Origin: Maratus speciosus
Lineage: Eukaryota > Arthropoda > Arachnida > Araneae > Salticidae
Length of the DNA: 64,000 nucleotides
Reading direction: 5' to 3'
Assembly: GCA_963932465.1 (NCBI GenBank)
Contig: OZ010791.1
Span: 621,371,800-621,435,799 of the forward strand
How positions within the stretch are numbered: position 1 is the stretch's first letter; every line of letters starts with the position of its first letter. Of the stretch, positions 46,817-58,554 are shown one piece after another. Under the pieces are notes generated by a model that was given only the letters and a program-made list of their open reading frames with translations, made no database searches and was not told where the DNA came from. The translations under genes and the position numbers were made by a program.

Positions 46817-47512
46817 ATGAGAGGCATCGCAAGCATTTCTTTTGGAATTGATAGTTTTCGAAAGCGAGATATTTTTGGTTATTTGTATTAAATTACACTA
46901 AGAGTATTAATTTAGAATTATCCATTTCAGTTGCTGCTTCTTATCTTTAACCGCAGTGTAAATCAGTCCGACAGGAACATAGCATTTAAGAAACTCGACA
47001 AGCATACAAAAGATATGCGTTTATAAGTTTCTTGAGCCCAGTTTCGTTATCTGAAATGCCGTTTAATTTTTTATCTGTTGGAAATGAGTAGGCAATATAA
47101 ATGGCAAAAGTGTTTAAAATAAGATAGGAATTACCTTTTTCTTAATAAAATAGTGCTGTAACTCATTTTAAAAAGTTACACTTTTTAATTTTTTATAAGG
47201 CGCCTGGATTCTATAAGCTATATTCAGAAAACCAAATCAGTTATCAGCAGAGCCGTAACCAGAATGCGAAACCAGGGGAGGGAGGAGGGGGCTTTAAAAA
47301 ATTTTGGTGGGCCATGATCTTTTTCCCTTCCACTTTAATAAAGAATAAATTTAGATAGAGGGATCCTACCTATAGAGGGATTGGATGTAAAATTTATAAA
47401 TTGAAAATAATTGCAATTTTCCAAAATTAGAAAAGCTATTACAGAAACAGTGCTATTTACAGGTTAAACCTAAATGCCTTCAAAATTTGAAGATCCTAGC
47501 AAATAGCATGTG

Positions 47513-48799
47513 CAAGGTGACCAGAAAGAGGCGCCCGAATAAGGAACTGTAATATCTCGAAAACCACTGTACATAAATCGCTTAAACTTTGAGAATCAAC
47601 AGTACTAACAACCAAATTTGCTTTGTGCATGCTGTAATTTTTTTTTTCTGTCTTTGCAGATTCTGTCAAAATGTCAAGAGATACCATTCCTGGGTGTATT
47701 TTCACCGTGAAAACATTTTACGAAACCAACAAAAGCTCCATTACCGTCGAAAGAGCATTTGCAAAATAGTTTAAAGTGCATTTCGGCCCTGACCGAAAAA
47801 CAATTAAATGATTAACTGAAAAATTCGAGCACACGTGAAGTGTTTGCGACAACATGAGCCGCAATGTCGGTCGAAAGGCAACTGTTTCCACACCTGAAAA
47901 TGTGGAAAAAACAAGAGAGTGTTAGCGCGAAGTTCGCGAAAATTGATCAGAAAAGAAGCGCAAGAAGTCGTCATTAAACGAGAAAGTTTTCGGAAAATTA
48001 TCGTCAACGAGTTGAAACTCTTTCCGTACGAAGTCCAAATGCACCATCCACTGAGTGTGGCAGTGATGGAACAATGACTGGAGTTTGCCAATTATGTAGT
48101 GGGCTGCATCGACAACAACACCTTCGATGTGACGAAAGTTTGGTTTAGTGATGAAGCTCATTTTCATTCCGATGGCTACGTCAAATAAACTGTCACTGTC
48201 TTGTGCGCAATGTCGATCCGAGGAACAGTCGGAGCCGATTTCGTAGATGGAACTGTCACTAGTGAACGTTACTGTGACGTGTTGACCAATAGTTTCATTC
48301 CGGTCATTCAAAGCTATCCCGAATTCGATTTGATGTGGTTTATACAAGATGGCGCTAGACCACATCACACCTCCAACGTGTTTGCTCTGCTGGAAGAGCA
48401 CTTTCAGAATCGCGTGCTTCCTCTGGGTTATCCGGACCACACAGGAATAGGCATTAATTGTCCGCCTTATTCTCCTGACTATAATCCGTGTGACTGGTTT
48501 CTGTGGGGAAATCTTAAAGGCAAAGTGTATTCGAAGAATCCCAAAACAGTTTCTGAACTGAAGTGTAAGATTCAAAGAAAAATCGAGGCCATTCATGTGC
48601 CAACACTAGAGTCTGTAATGTAACATTTTATTCTGCGCATGCGTCACGCCATTGCGCGTGGTGGCAGACATATCGAACTTGGGATTTCATAAATTTAGAA
48701 TATATATTCTTTTTCTGAATTGTAATAAAACATATTTATTTACCCTTTTTTTTTTGTCGTTTCATTTTATTTTCGGGATGCTTTTTTCTGGTCACCCTG
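47513..48799 (+). mobile_element. Decayed mariner-type transposon
   Basis: About 1.29 kb, with ends CAAGGTGACCAGAAA / TTCTGGTCACCCTG and TA on the right side. The transposase is broken by several stops and frameshifts. The readable parts include an N-terminal helix-turn-helix-like start (47671-47770), a first catalytic region VWFSDEAHF (about 48137-48163), and an open stretch at 48201-48623 with WFIQDGARPHHTS and CPPYSPDYNPCDWFLWG. About 42 residues separate the second and third catalytic Asp, more than in classic DD34D mariner. Confidence 0.8.
48201..48623 (+). pseudogene. Mariner-type transposase, C-terminal catalytic part
   Basis: 140 codons open. Contains the second Asp (IQDGARPHH) and third Asp (YSPDYNPCDWFLWG) of the DDE/D triad and the NPKTVSELK tail typical of this group. 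The N-terminal half upstream is out of frame and stop-ridden, so no complete enzyme can be made. Part of the element at 47513-48799. Confidence 0.8.
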
Positions 48800-50037
48800 T
48801 ACCTAAAATAATTCAGGAATTTTTCATATTTTATTAGAAGATCAGGTTAGTTTTACCTAAATACTCAATATCTTTTGAGGGTAAAAATATCACACGTTCT
48901 GGTTGCTTTATATTTAAAATACCTTATCACTAATTTAAAAAAAAACACTATACCTAAAAACTTTATTACTTTTCAGCATCCTTTATGTATTTATACATTT
49001 TAACAATTTTAAAGTGTTTGGAACAATAAGTTTTAAAATCTTTAACGTAATAGGTATGTATTATTGTTTAAAAGTATTATAAGAGCTAGAGGGGGGGGGG
49101 GGGTAAGAGAATTCTAGAGGGGACTTGGTCCACATTGCCTCCATCTGATTACCGGTTACTATTTCATTGACATAATCTTAATTCCTATCTCATTTTGAGC
49201 ACTTTTGGAATTGACATTGCCTATATAGGGTGAAATCGCCCACTAACTGATACTTTAAGGGGTTTTTCTTGTTCAAATTACTATTACAAAACTTTAAATC
49301 AATTTTATACTTATTTTTCTTTTTCAAAGGACAGTAGAGATACATAAAAATGTTATTGTTGACAGAATTTTGAAAAATTATGCATTCTGTTATTATTTTT
49401 TTTTCCATAAATAGGATCAATAACTCCAGTAACTGACACCGACCCTATTTTGAAAAACCAATAACCGACACAAAGTGAACCAGTGTCTGACACTTTATTT
49501 GGAAAGGTTTTTTTTTAAAGTTATTTTATATTTGAAGGAATTTATGCTTTAAAAATACTTTAGCTTTTATTATAAAAACAAAATACTTAAACCTTATTTA
49601 TATATGATATTATATTACAGATGCATGTGTCCTTTTTTTTCAGATTTTAAATTATTAGTAATGCATATATCCAATAACTGACATTTATGGACCAGTAATT
49701 GACATATGATGTCACTGACAAATGATGCCAGACGCCTTGAATTTTAATTACGTTTGCTAAAAGATAAATTTTATTTGTTAGTGTGTTTCTTTAAACAGTT
49801 CAAATGATAGATTTCAAATTGCTTTAATATACCCAATAACTGAGAGACCTGTCGGAGACTGGCGAAACGAAATTTCTGGAACCAATACCCCCCCCCCCCC
49901 CCCACCCCCCCCTCAGTTAAGCTAAATTAAATAACTGTAAACTCTAAATTATGGCCCTAATGCATCATAAGCATCTTTTAACTAATTTCTACAAACATAG
50001 CTTTTAGAAAAAATTTTGGATGGTTGCATTACAAATA
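48800..50037. other. Intronic repeats, no gene
   Basis: 49410-49880 repeats a short ATAACTGACA-type word several times. It includes a block homologous to 30835-30910 and ends in a C-run (49888-49914). A G-run lies at about 49091-49103. Confidence 0.5.
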
Positions 50038-50582
50038 CCGGGTGAGCAAAAAGTCCGTATAAACTTTAAAAATTCATAAAACCCGAAAAAATAATCCAAA
50101 TGAAAAACTGCTTGCAGGATTAGCATCTATAGATCACGGGAATTTTTTTAAGACAGAAATAAAAAATAACTCAAAAAACAGTCGACAGATGGCGCTGGTT
50201 CGTGTGATTTTGGTGGAAATATGCAAATGAAACGGCTATAAGAACTTGCGCTCCTAATCCAGAACTAGTTCACGTAAAATAACTTCACCAACAAAGCTTT
50301 TATCCTTCATTCTTAGCATCCTTGATCAAGTACACGGCTCACAACCGTGAATTAGTTCTGGAATAAGAGCGCAAGTTCTTATAACCGTTTCATTTGCATA
50401 TTTCCACCGAAATCGCACGAACGAGTACCATCTGTCGGCTGTTTTTTGAGTTATTTTTTATTTCTGTCTTAAAAAAATTCCCGTAACCTATAGATGCTAA
50501 TCCTGCAAAAAGTTTATCATTTGGATTATTTTTTCAGTTTTTATGAATTTTTAAAGCTTATACGGGCTTTTTGCTCACCCGG
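50038..50582. mobile_element. TA-flanked foldback element, CCGGGTGAGC ends
   Basis: 545 bp, starts CCGGGTGAGCAAAAAGTCCG and is mirrored at the right. The arms include AAACGGCTATAAGAACTTGC and a GACAGATGGCGCTGG block. TA on both sides. Confidence 0.85.
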
Positions 50583-51052
50583 TAGATTAAAAAGACAAAC
50601 ACTACCAAGTTAAGAAAGAAGATGGTTGCCTAAAAACGGCACTTTTTGTATTATCACAAGTTCCTTCCTCAGTGGATATGTTCTTGGCCTACTAGTGATG
50701 AATAAATTGACTCCGAAATAAAAATAAGTCAAAGTTACTACTAGATGACATTAATTTTCAGAACTTTACAAGACTTAACTAACTTTAATGCTTATTTGAG
50801 TTAGATTTTTAGTTTCATTTACTGGTTAGGTGTCAATAAATTGCGGATTTCAACCTATCTCCAACAGGTAAAAAAAGAAAGCGCATTTCAATCTTTTTGG
50901 TACACCCCGTATACCTCGTTGCCAGAAACAATGAGTGAAATCAGCCTCCTTTAGAATATGTGTTACAATCGACAGAATAAAATCTATCTACTACAACTAA
51001 GTTTCTTAGCTGCTTCGAGGGAGACAGCACCATTTAAGAGTCATTTATCTAC

Positions 51053-51182
51053 CTATGCTCTGGGGATCCTTGCGTGGTGGTCTTTCGGAATCGAGCTTCT
51101 TGGCATTTCCACTATGTCCGGTGTCAATCGCCAAAAAGTCAGAACGGCCAGACTGATACGATGTGGGCGGAATGAGATTTAT
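51053..51182 (-). CDS. Candidate cassette or nested-gene exon, unknown product
   Basis: On the minus strand a good acceptor (tattttctgtcccag) precedes 51182, and a donor AG/GTAGAT follows at 51052. The 130 nt between are less AT-rich than the intron. They are open in only one frame, which gives 43 residues beginning INLIPPTSYQSGR and ending RKDPQSI. The composition (S, G, K, R, P, D) looks like a linker, not a folded domain, and I do not recognise it. The exon is phase 0 on entry but 130 nt is not a multiple of three. If spliced between NHL exons A and B it would therefore change the downstream frame. It could be an alternative exon, a piece of a nested gene, or chance. Confidence 0.35.
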
Positions 51183-53000
51183 CTGGGACAGAAAATAATA
51201 GATTTGAAAGTTTATGCACTCAAAGAAAGACTGACATTATTTTTAGTGTAGCCGTTTGTAACTTAAATAAGTATAGGATATTCTTTAGAAAGTTATTTAA
51301 TAGTTGATATTATGCGAGGATTATTTGGGGGACATATATGTAGCACAAATTAAAAAAAAAAGAATGTCAGACAGCAGAAGGATTTAGTATTTTTATAAGC
51401 AATGTGTAAGTTGCGGGGAGTTTAAAATAAAGTATAAGTTAAGGGAAAAGAAATTAGAGGCACAATAGAGGCACAATTGCCACATACAATGTATTTAAAT
51501 TATTATTCAGATCCAAGTGACAACTACAGTACGAAAACTAAACGATAAATTTTATCTGATCTTTATAACTAACAAATAATTGATAAATCTGCTATTACTT
51601 GTTAACTAATTAAAGAAATTATCTAACAATAGCTTTCTGATGTTAAATTTGAATAAAATAAAATGCATTTACATTTCATTAGTGCATTTAGCATGCTTGA
51701 TGACACATAAAAATGAAACATTATAATATTTAAACGACAAGCGTGACTACACATGTGAATGTTGGTGTCAGCGTCATTATTTTAAATGACCTTTCCACAG
51801 AAAAATGCACATATCTGTCATTTCGGCACAAATATTTACTTTCAAGTCATTGCACACTTTTGGTTTGTGCGCATATAACTAACACATCTCAACAAATCTA
51901 ACCTAAGACTTCAGATTCAGTCAGCTAACTAAAAAATATATATAATGTCAAACGGTGTTAGATGTTGCTGCCAGTGCTGTATGTTATACGCAGCCAATGC
52001 CGAACGTTGCTCAAGGATGCTGGTTGAGAAATTTAAACTTAAACTTAACTGAATCGACTCGACATTTAAGTTCTCAAAAGGCGGATAGAATAGCACACCA
52101 ATACGCGAGATCATTGCTTTTCTGCATTGTTTTCTGGTCGAAGTGGGATTTTTATAAACCGTTACATTGGAATGACAAAGTTCTAACTGGGCTAAAATGA
52201 GATGATGTCATTCTACTGATTATCTTATTAGTCTTTTTTACAATTTGTACTGACATGCAATTCATTCTAGCGACTATTTCAGATAATACAGAGGCTTCAC
52301 TTTCATCGTTTTTGTCTTAAAAAAATTTAAAAGTTGCCATCCAAATGTCTGTTGGCCACCGAAATCATGTGACTGAACATGGTTAGACTTTGTGGATATA
52401 TTAATTATCATCGAAATTGCCAATAATCAAAATTCAATACACGGAGAGTTTCTAATTAGTTTTCATTTTACTCAAATTTAACATCCAAGGCATACCATTG
52501 GATCATCCTTCATAACGTCAAACATTGAAAATTTCAAGCTTTGTGTAAAGTTAACTGTCAAAGAGGTGGATCTTATTATGACATCCTTGAATAAAACAGA
52601 AGAGCTTTTGTAACAAAAGAACAACGTAACGAATGCATGCCTCATTTAAATCAGAATGTTCCAAGAGAAACTTTGTTTTCGAAGGTATTCGTACGCGAAA
52701 CTCAAAACCACCTCTTTATTCGGCATAGGGCATCTAGTACCTCCAAATATTTAAGCCTTATAAAAAAGAGAAGAAGTCTTCGGGTGAATAGTCCAAAAGA
52801 CACATTCGAAGAAAAAAGGAAGAAGAGCTTGGAAGCTGACAGTTGGAAGCGATAAAAAAGAAGCCTGTGCTGCAAAGTATGCCATCATTCTTAGTTTAAA
52901 TGGCACAGTTTTGAACGAGGGATCTTTCTTCGTCAAGAACGAATACTTTTCTCATAGAATGAAAGAAATGGATTCTATTTTTGAAAGCCCTTCTTCGCCG
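51183..53000. other. Intronic sequence, no recognised gene
   Basis: Open frames around 52637-53050 on the plus strand are unrecognised. Their composition is only mildly protein-like and no splice-bounded exon is evident. Confidence 0.35.
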
Positions 53001-53034
53001 CCTCTGCTCCGATTAGAGTTCAGAAGAACCCATC

Positions 53035-54603
53035 ATTTATGCTTTGATTTCAGCTGAGGCTTCAAGAGATTTCGGATTCAACAAGCTCGTGTGCGTTATC
53101 TAATTGGACGGGAGATTGGGAGATTTGTTTAATTGCTGTACATGTTTCACTTGTACATTTTCATTCTTAATAGCTTAGTTTCAGGCTTAAGATACATCAA
53201 ATATTTTTTAAGTTAAAACAAATTACTCTGAAGAATTCTGTAAGGATTTCATGTGATTTCGGGGCCAAGAAGCTACTTTATTTAATTTGACGGAAGACTG
53301 GTATGGATTGGCTTAATTGCTGAACATGTTTTACTCGAATTTTCTAAGATTTTTTCCATTCTTATGACTTAGTTGAAGGTTTGTGATTAATTAAGTATAT
53401 ATAAGTCAAAGCAGTCTCCACTGTATAAGTCAGCAGATGTTTCTTTAAGACATTTCGGATTTAACACGCTCAAGTTAACCCCTTAGAGGCTTAACCCCTT
53501 AATTTGATGGGGGGTTAATCTAGTTAATTTGATTGAAGATTTAAAGATCAATTCCCGTGCATTTCTTTTAAGAACTTAAAAAAGATTTTTATTCTCATTA
53601 GCTTAGATCTTGGCTTATAGTGCATAAAGTATCTCTAAATCACAACAGCATTCCCTGTAAAATTCAATAGAAGATTCAAGACATTTGGGATTTACCTCGC
53701 TCAAGTTATTTAATTTGATGGAAGGTTGAGATATTGATTTAATTGCTGTGTACTGCTTACTTTTAAGAGTTTTTAAATGAATTCTATTCTTATTAGCTTA
53801 GCTCTTGGTTTGTGATAAATCCAGCAACTTTAAGTAAAAACAGTCTTCTCTTGAAACATTCAGCGAAGGCTTCACGAAATGTTGGGTGCAACAGTCTCGT
53901 GTTATTTAATTGGAGGGAAGATTGAGCGAATAATTTAATTGATGTACAATTTTTACTTCTATTTTTAAAAAGATTTTTCGAATATTTTCATCTTTATTAT
54001 TTAGTTCTAGGTTTGTGATAAATTAAGCATTTTTTAAAGTCAAAACAGTCTCCTCTGAAGAACTCAATAAAGGTTACAAAAATTCCGGATTCAACGAGTT
54101 ATTTAATTTGATGTAATATTGAAAGATTGGTGATATACTTGCATATTTTAAGCCCGTTAAACCTTTATTAGGATTTTTCATTCTTACCAACTCAGATCTA
54201 AGCTTATAATAAATTAAGCCTTTTTAGTCAATAAGTCTTTTCTAAAGAATTTAGCAGAAAGATTGTTTTAATTTTTGTGCTTGTCATATTTGTAAATTTT
54301 TAACGACCTTTTTATAATAATTTTCTTTATTATTAGTTTAGCTCTACGATAATGATAAATTGATCATTTTTAAGTCAAAATAATTTCCCCTGCGGAAGAG
54401 AGGTTACGATAGATTTTTTGAGTTCAACAAGCTAATTTGATGGTATATAAGGTTGGAGTGAAAGACTGGCTTTTTTTGTACATGTTTTACAATTATATAA
54501 TTTTAGCAACTGCATAACGATTCTTACCAACATAATTCTAAGTTTATTATAAATCAAACCTCCTTAAGTCAAAACAGATTCCTTTGAAGAATTCAGTAGA
54601 GGC
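53035..54603. repeat. Diverged tandem array, period about 195 bp, eight units
   Basis: The word ATTCTTA.TAGCTTAG or close variants recurs near 53163, 53359, 53592, 53788, 53990, 54180, 54323 and 54520. In most units it is followed by GTTTGTGATAAATTAAG-like, AAGTCAAAACAGTCTCCTC-like and AGAATTCAGTAGAGGCTT-like blocks, then ATTTAATTTGATGGAAG-like. Units are heavily diverged. A small GGCTTAACCCCTTAA block is inserted near 53490. Confidence 0.75.
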
Positions 54604-54818
54604 TTAACCCCTTAATTCTCGCTCCCGTGATATTCACGGACTGTGTCTTTTATTCAATTGTTTGGTTCCCACCAGTTTTATAAAAAAGTGCAATTGACTT
54701 TATTATAGTATCATTTTACCTGTCATTAAATAAGGTGAATATTTCTTTTTCAAAAAAGTGGTGCCAATAAGCAATTTGAATTTTTAAACGTAATTTAATA
54801 CGACCGTTCAGGGGTTAA
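54604..54818. mobile_element. Small TTAA element, CCCCTT ends
   Basis: TTAACCCCTTAATTCTCG at the left and CGACCGTTCAGGGGTTAA at the right, TTAA on both sides. It ends the 195-bp array. Confidence 0.65.
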
Positions 54819-54948
54819 TACGGTTGCCCTTAGAATCTTGAAATTTGACACGAAGGAAGATCTTATAGCACATGTAAAGGAATAAATCCAAAAATCATTA
54901 ATTTATAATTCTATGTCAATTTATTACGTGATTTTTCAAGATCGGGAT

Positions 54949-55585
54949 CAGGGCCGAATAGAAGCTCATCGTACCAGGGCCGAAACTAGCCTTTTTTGCA
55001 CTCGGGGGGGGCAAACATTGAAATTTGCCCCCCCCCCCCGCCCCTCTCTTCCGCAAAGTATATTTACAAACAGAATTTTACTAATTTTCTAATAACCGAC
55101 TTATTCTAAAATTTAAAATATGTTATCATCAAATATGTAATACTGAACTACATCTACAATGGCGGATCCAAGGGGGAGGTCACGGGGGTCATGACCCCCC
55201 CCCCCCTCTGAACACCAACAAAAGTATTATTCTAAAGATAATTTTTAAAATGACATATACAGTAGAGTCCCGATTATCCGAGTCTCGATTAACCGAGTTT
55301 CCGCATTAAACCGCGTTATTTTCTTCTGATGGACTGATGTCTTCCCTTATTATGAAACAGCCATTATAAATGAAGTGTTAGGTGAAAATGAAAGAGCAGT
55401 CATAAAAAATGATACGACTCTGATTTTCTGAGAATGGGGGGAAAATGGCCGTAATTTTTTTAAAGAAAATGATCCATTCCAAAGGTATAATCCTTTATTT
55501 GGCGCCACTTCGTTCTGACGCCCGGGGTACATGCTTCCTCTGCCCCCCCCCCCCCCCCCCCCCCCGTCCCTTAGTTTCGGCTCTG
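54949..55585. mobile_element. 637-bp hAT-type foldback, second copy
   Basis: Starts CAGGGCCGAATAG, with a second internal CAGGGCCGAAACTAGCC, and ends TTAGTTTCGGCTCTG. Perfect 8-bp duplication ATCGGGAT at 54941-54948 and 55586-55593. It contains the pogo-like AGTAGAGTCCCGATTATCCG start and only a shortened hairpin compared with 10012-10808. Confidence 0.85.
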
Positions 55586-55593
55586 ATCGGGAT

Positions 55594-56408
55594 TTCAAAA
55601 GAGAGACTATAAGGATTCCGTTTTTTTCTTTTGAGGGACGAAACCCGAAAAGTAATGACAGCTTATGTTACGATGGATATTGTTAACCCTCTGAAGATTT
55701 AAGCATTTCTTTTTTTTCGTAATATATTCGCAAAATAAAATATATAGTAATCAAGTAAGTAATAAATTTGTAGTCTTGATCAAAAACTTGAGGTACATAA
55801 GTATGCGTTTTTCAAATGCCTATCTATCTGCTTTTATTTTAGAACCGTCAAGCAAATGTGTAACAAACATTGACATACGCTTAAAAGTTTTTAAACATAT
55901 TTTTAGTTTGGGGTTAACTATTGACAAATGTATGTCATGAAATAGCGCAATAGAGCCAAATCTTTTTATGTGAATTGTGTAACAATTCATTAATTGGTTT
56001 AATTCATTAACATCGCTCGAGATTTTGACACAAATCTTATGTACTTCCTGTCTTTCAATCTGTCTTTCGTTACTGAACTTTTTTTATATTTCTATTTATA
56101 AATTAAAACTTTTGCAGGCTATGCAGACAAAGAGCTGTGTTAAAACAGCAGGTTTATTAGCACAGCAATTCATTATTACGACTTCTCCATCACCACTTGC
56201 TAGCTCATCAGAGCTTCTCATTTTTTTCCCCTGGCAATTCTTCCTTAATTAGAAATGAGAGATTAATCAATCTTCTTTTTTTTTTAGTAGTTCTAAAAGC
56301 GAAGTTTTTTTTTTCTGCAATGAAGATCAAGCAAGTTGAAAAAAAAAGTACTTTTTAAATGGAATGTTACAGCAATTGGGACTAAAATTTTAAAAACTAT
56401 TAAAATTA

Positions 56409-56451
<43 letters not shown>

Positions 56452-57835
56452 ATTATGAACTTTTAATCCTTGGTTATTTTAAAATAATAAACTGTCACAG
56501 AATAGAAAAATTCTTTTTACACATTACAATTATAACTCATTAGTACTCCATTTTCAATGTATGCATCAATTTTACCCTTTTTCGTTTGAAGCTAAGCGTT
56601 TCTAATAAAACAAGACATCGATGCTACATTACCCAGATCATGAAGGGTTATGAGTTAGCCACAAATATATTTTAATGGTTCATAATGAATTTGACAAAAA
56701 AATGTTTTAATATTCATAGCATAAGAAGTTGTAATAAATTTATTTGTCGCATACCTATAACAATAATATACCTATCGAAAGAACTTGCGATTTAATCTCG
56801 ATAGAAAGTCTTTATATAAGTGGTATGGTAACATATGCACAGGGCGCATACACCAATATCAAATTGGAAGATTTTATCCAAACTATAGCATCCTGCATTA
56901 CAGATTTCCTCGATACTCGCATGAAACAATTAATCAACAAACGTTAGCCTGGCGATAATGAAAGGCTCACCAAATATAAAATGATGGTAATCTTTTTATG
57001 CATTTTGTACAAAATTCTCTTCACCAATCGAATTTTATTGTTAAAATTTTATTAATTTTTTTATTAAAATAGGCTGCGAAATATTATTCTCCTTAAACCA
57101 TTATGTAATTGAATTCTTTTGTGTGACTCTGTAAATTAGTGATAAGTGATATTCACTCTGTATTCGACAGAAAGCATGTTTTAGTGCACTTCATAAATAG
57201 ATATCAATTGCATTATGTTTGAAATGGAGTGATATATTTAAAATACACTGCAAAAGACTTTTCCCCATAGATTATAATGTAACGGAAACAGAATATTTTT
57301 TAGTTCCCTTTAAACTAACTATAAAGTCTACATACTTCGTTTTCAATAGGGAGCATGCTATGGTGAATTTCAATAACATATATCAATGACGTAGAAATCA
57401 AAGTACATTTACGAAAGTTTAGAATGTATACAGACAGATGGACGGAGACAACAGACGAACCGAATTCATAAACACGTGGGAGAACATTTGTCTGTTGAAT
57501 TTTGTTTATAGTCGAAGTGCCATTTGGAGAAATGGTGACGCTATTACACAATCGAGGTCTGGAATGCTTTCATACATTACAGAATGTCGAATATGCGCAG
57601 TGCGCAAACTCAGATTAGAGTTTTTGTCCAAATTATGGGATCTTACATTCAAGAACTTAGCGATATTTACTAAGAGTTAGATGAGTAGAATTAGACGAGC
57701 GAAACAAGTCGACAAAAATTAGGTTGGCAATAATGACAGACTCGTCCGTTCTAAGATAATGTCTAATTTGTATTTGTCCAAAATTGTCACGACCAATCAA
57801 ATTTTATCGTCCGTATGTCACCACTCTGTTATGTA
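55594..57835. other. AT-rich intronic sequence, no gene
   Basis: A poly(A) of about 41 lies at 56410-56450. The 68-codon open frame at 56744-56947 is not recognised. A short GACAGATGGACGGAGACA run at about 57430 echoes the tetranucleotide runs of repeat B. Confidence 0.4.
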
Positions 57836-58554
57836 CAGAGTGGTTCAGAACTATATGTCAAAAATGTAAAGTCAGGTAAAGGGGACCTAAATTAGCAAAT
57901 TTCGTATAGGAATGTGGGTGAGGGAATGCAGTGTTGAGGCAGTAGAAGGCGCTGTTGAATGCGGCGGATGAATGCTCTTCATTGACTTGAATCGTCATTT
58001 CCTGCGTGGATTTCGAGCAACGTGGATTATTACACCAATGCGGAGCTTGCCGACATGCATTTCATGTTTGGGCTTGCGCAAGGAAATGGATTGGCTGCTC
58101 AAAGTATTTAGATTGAACAATTCCCGGGTAGGATTCTGCCGGACCCCTGAACGTTTGAGCGTCTTCATTAGGAGTTGTGCGCGAGTGGATCGTTTTATGC
58201 TCCCAAGTGTGATAAGGACACTATAAGGTATCGCAGAATTCATGCAGTGGGAGAAGCAGTACTGTGCGCAGTAGAGCATAGTCCTTCGACAAGCTCAAAA
58301 GCTGTTGGACGCGCATTGGGTGTGAAACATTTCCTTGCTTTGCATAAAATGCATGCCGCAAGCTTAACGATGCATGTTGCTCGACATCCGTGGGGGAATG
58401 ACGATTTAGAGAAGCGCTTTCATCCACCGAACTTATCAGCGTCCTCTACTGCCTCAACGCTGCATTTCTGCACCCACATTCCCATACGAAATCTGCTTAT
58501 TTAAGTCCCCTCTACCTGCCTTTACATTTTTGACATATAGTTCTGAACCACCTG
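57836..58554 (+). mobile_element. 719-bp mariner-type deletion derivative, N-terminal domain only
   Basis: TA-flanked inverted ends of about 130 bp (GTGGTTCAGAACTATATGTC and following, facing its complement). Between them is a broken frame resembling the DUF4817-type N-terminal part of mariner-like transposases: LADMHFMFGLAQGNG, then after stops APKCDKD and VEHSPSTSSKAVGRALGV. The catalytic domain is absent. Confidence 0.7.

Larger units (their letters stand above)
45040..46980. repeat. Diverged direct duplication interrupted by palindromic elements
   Basis: Unit 1 (about 45048-45420) and unit 2 (about 45720-45929 plus 46817-46980) align along their length. Shared blocks include GAATGCCTACAAA, TATTTTACCGTA, GTCGAACCTTTAT and GAGGCATCGCAAGC. 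Unit 2 is split by the TTAA element at 45930, and a 148-bp CACTG palindrome lies between the units. Confidence 0.75.

Noticed and set aside
50958..51251. 97-codon plus-strand open frame
   Set aside because: It overlaps the exon-like segment on the minus strand, which has better splice-site support; the plus-strand product is not recognised.
53035..54603. Possible CRISPR-like array because of regular spacing
   Set aside because: Units are about 195 bp and diverge along their whole length; there are no short identical repeats with unique spacers, and the genome is eukaryotic.
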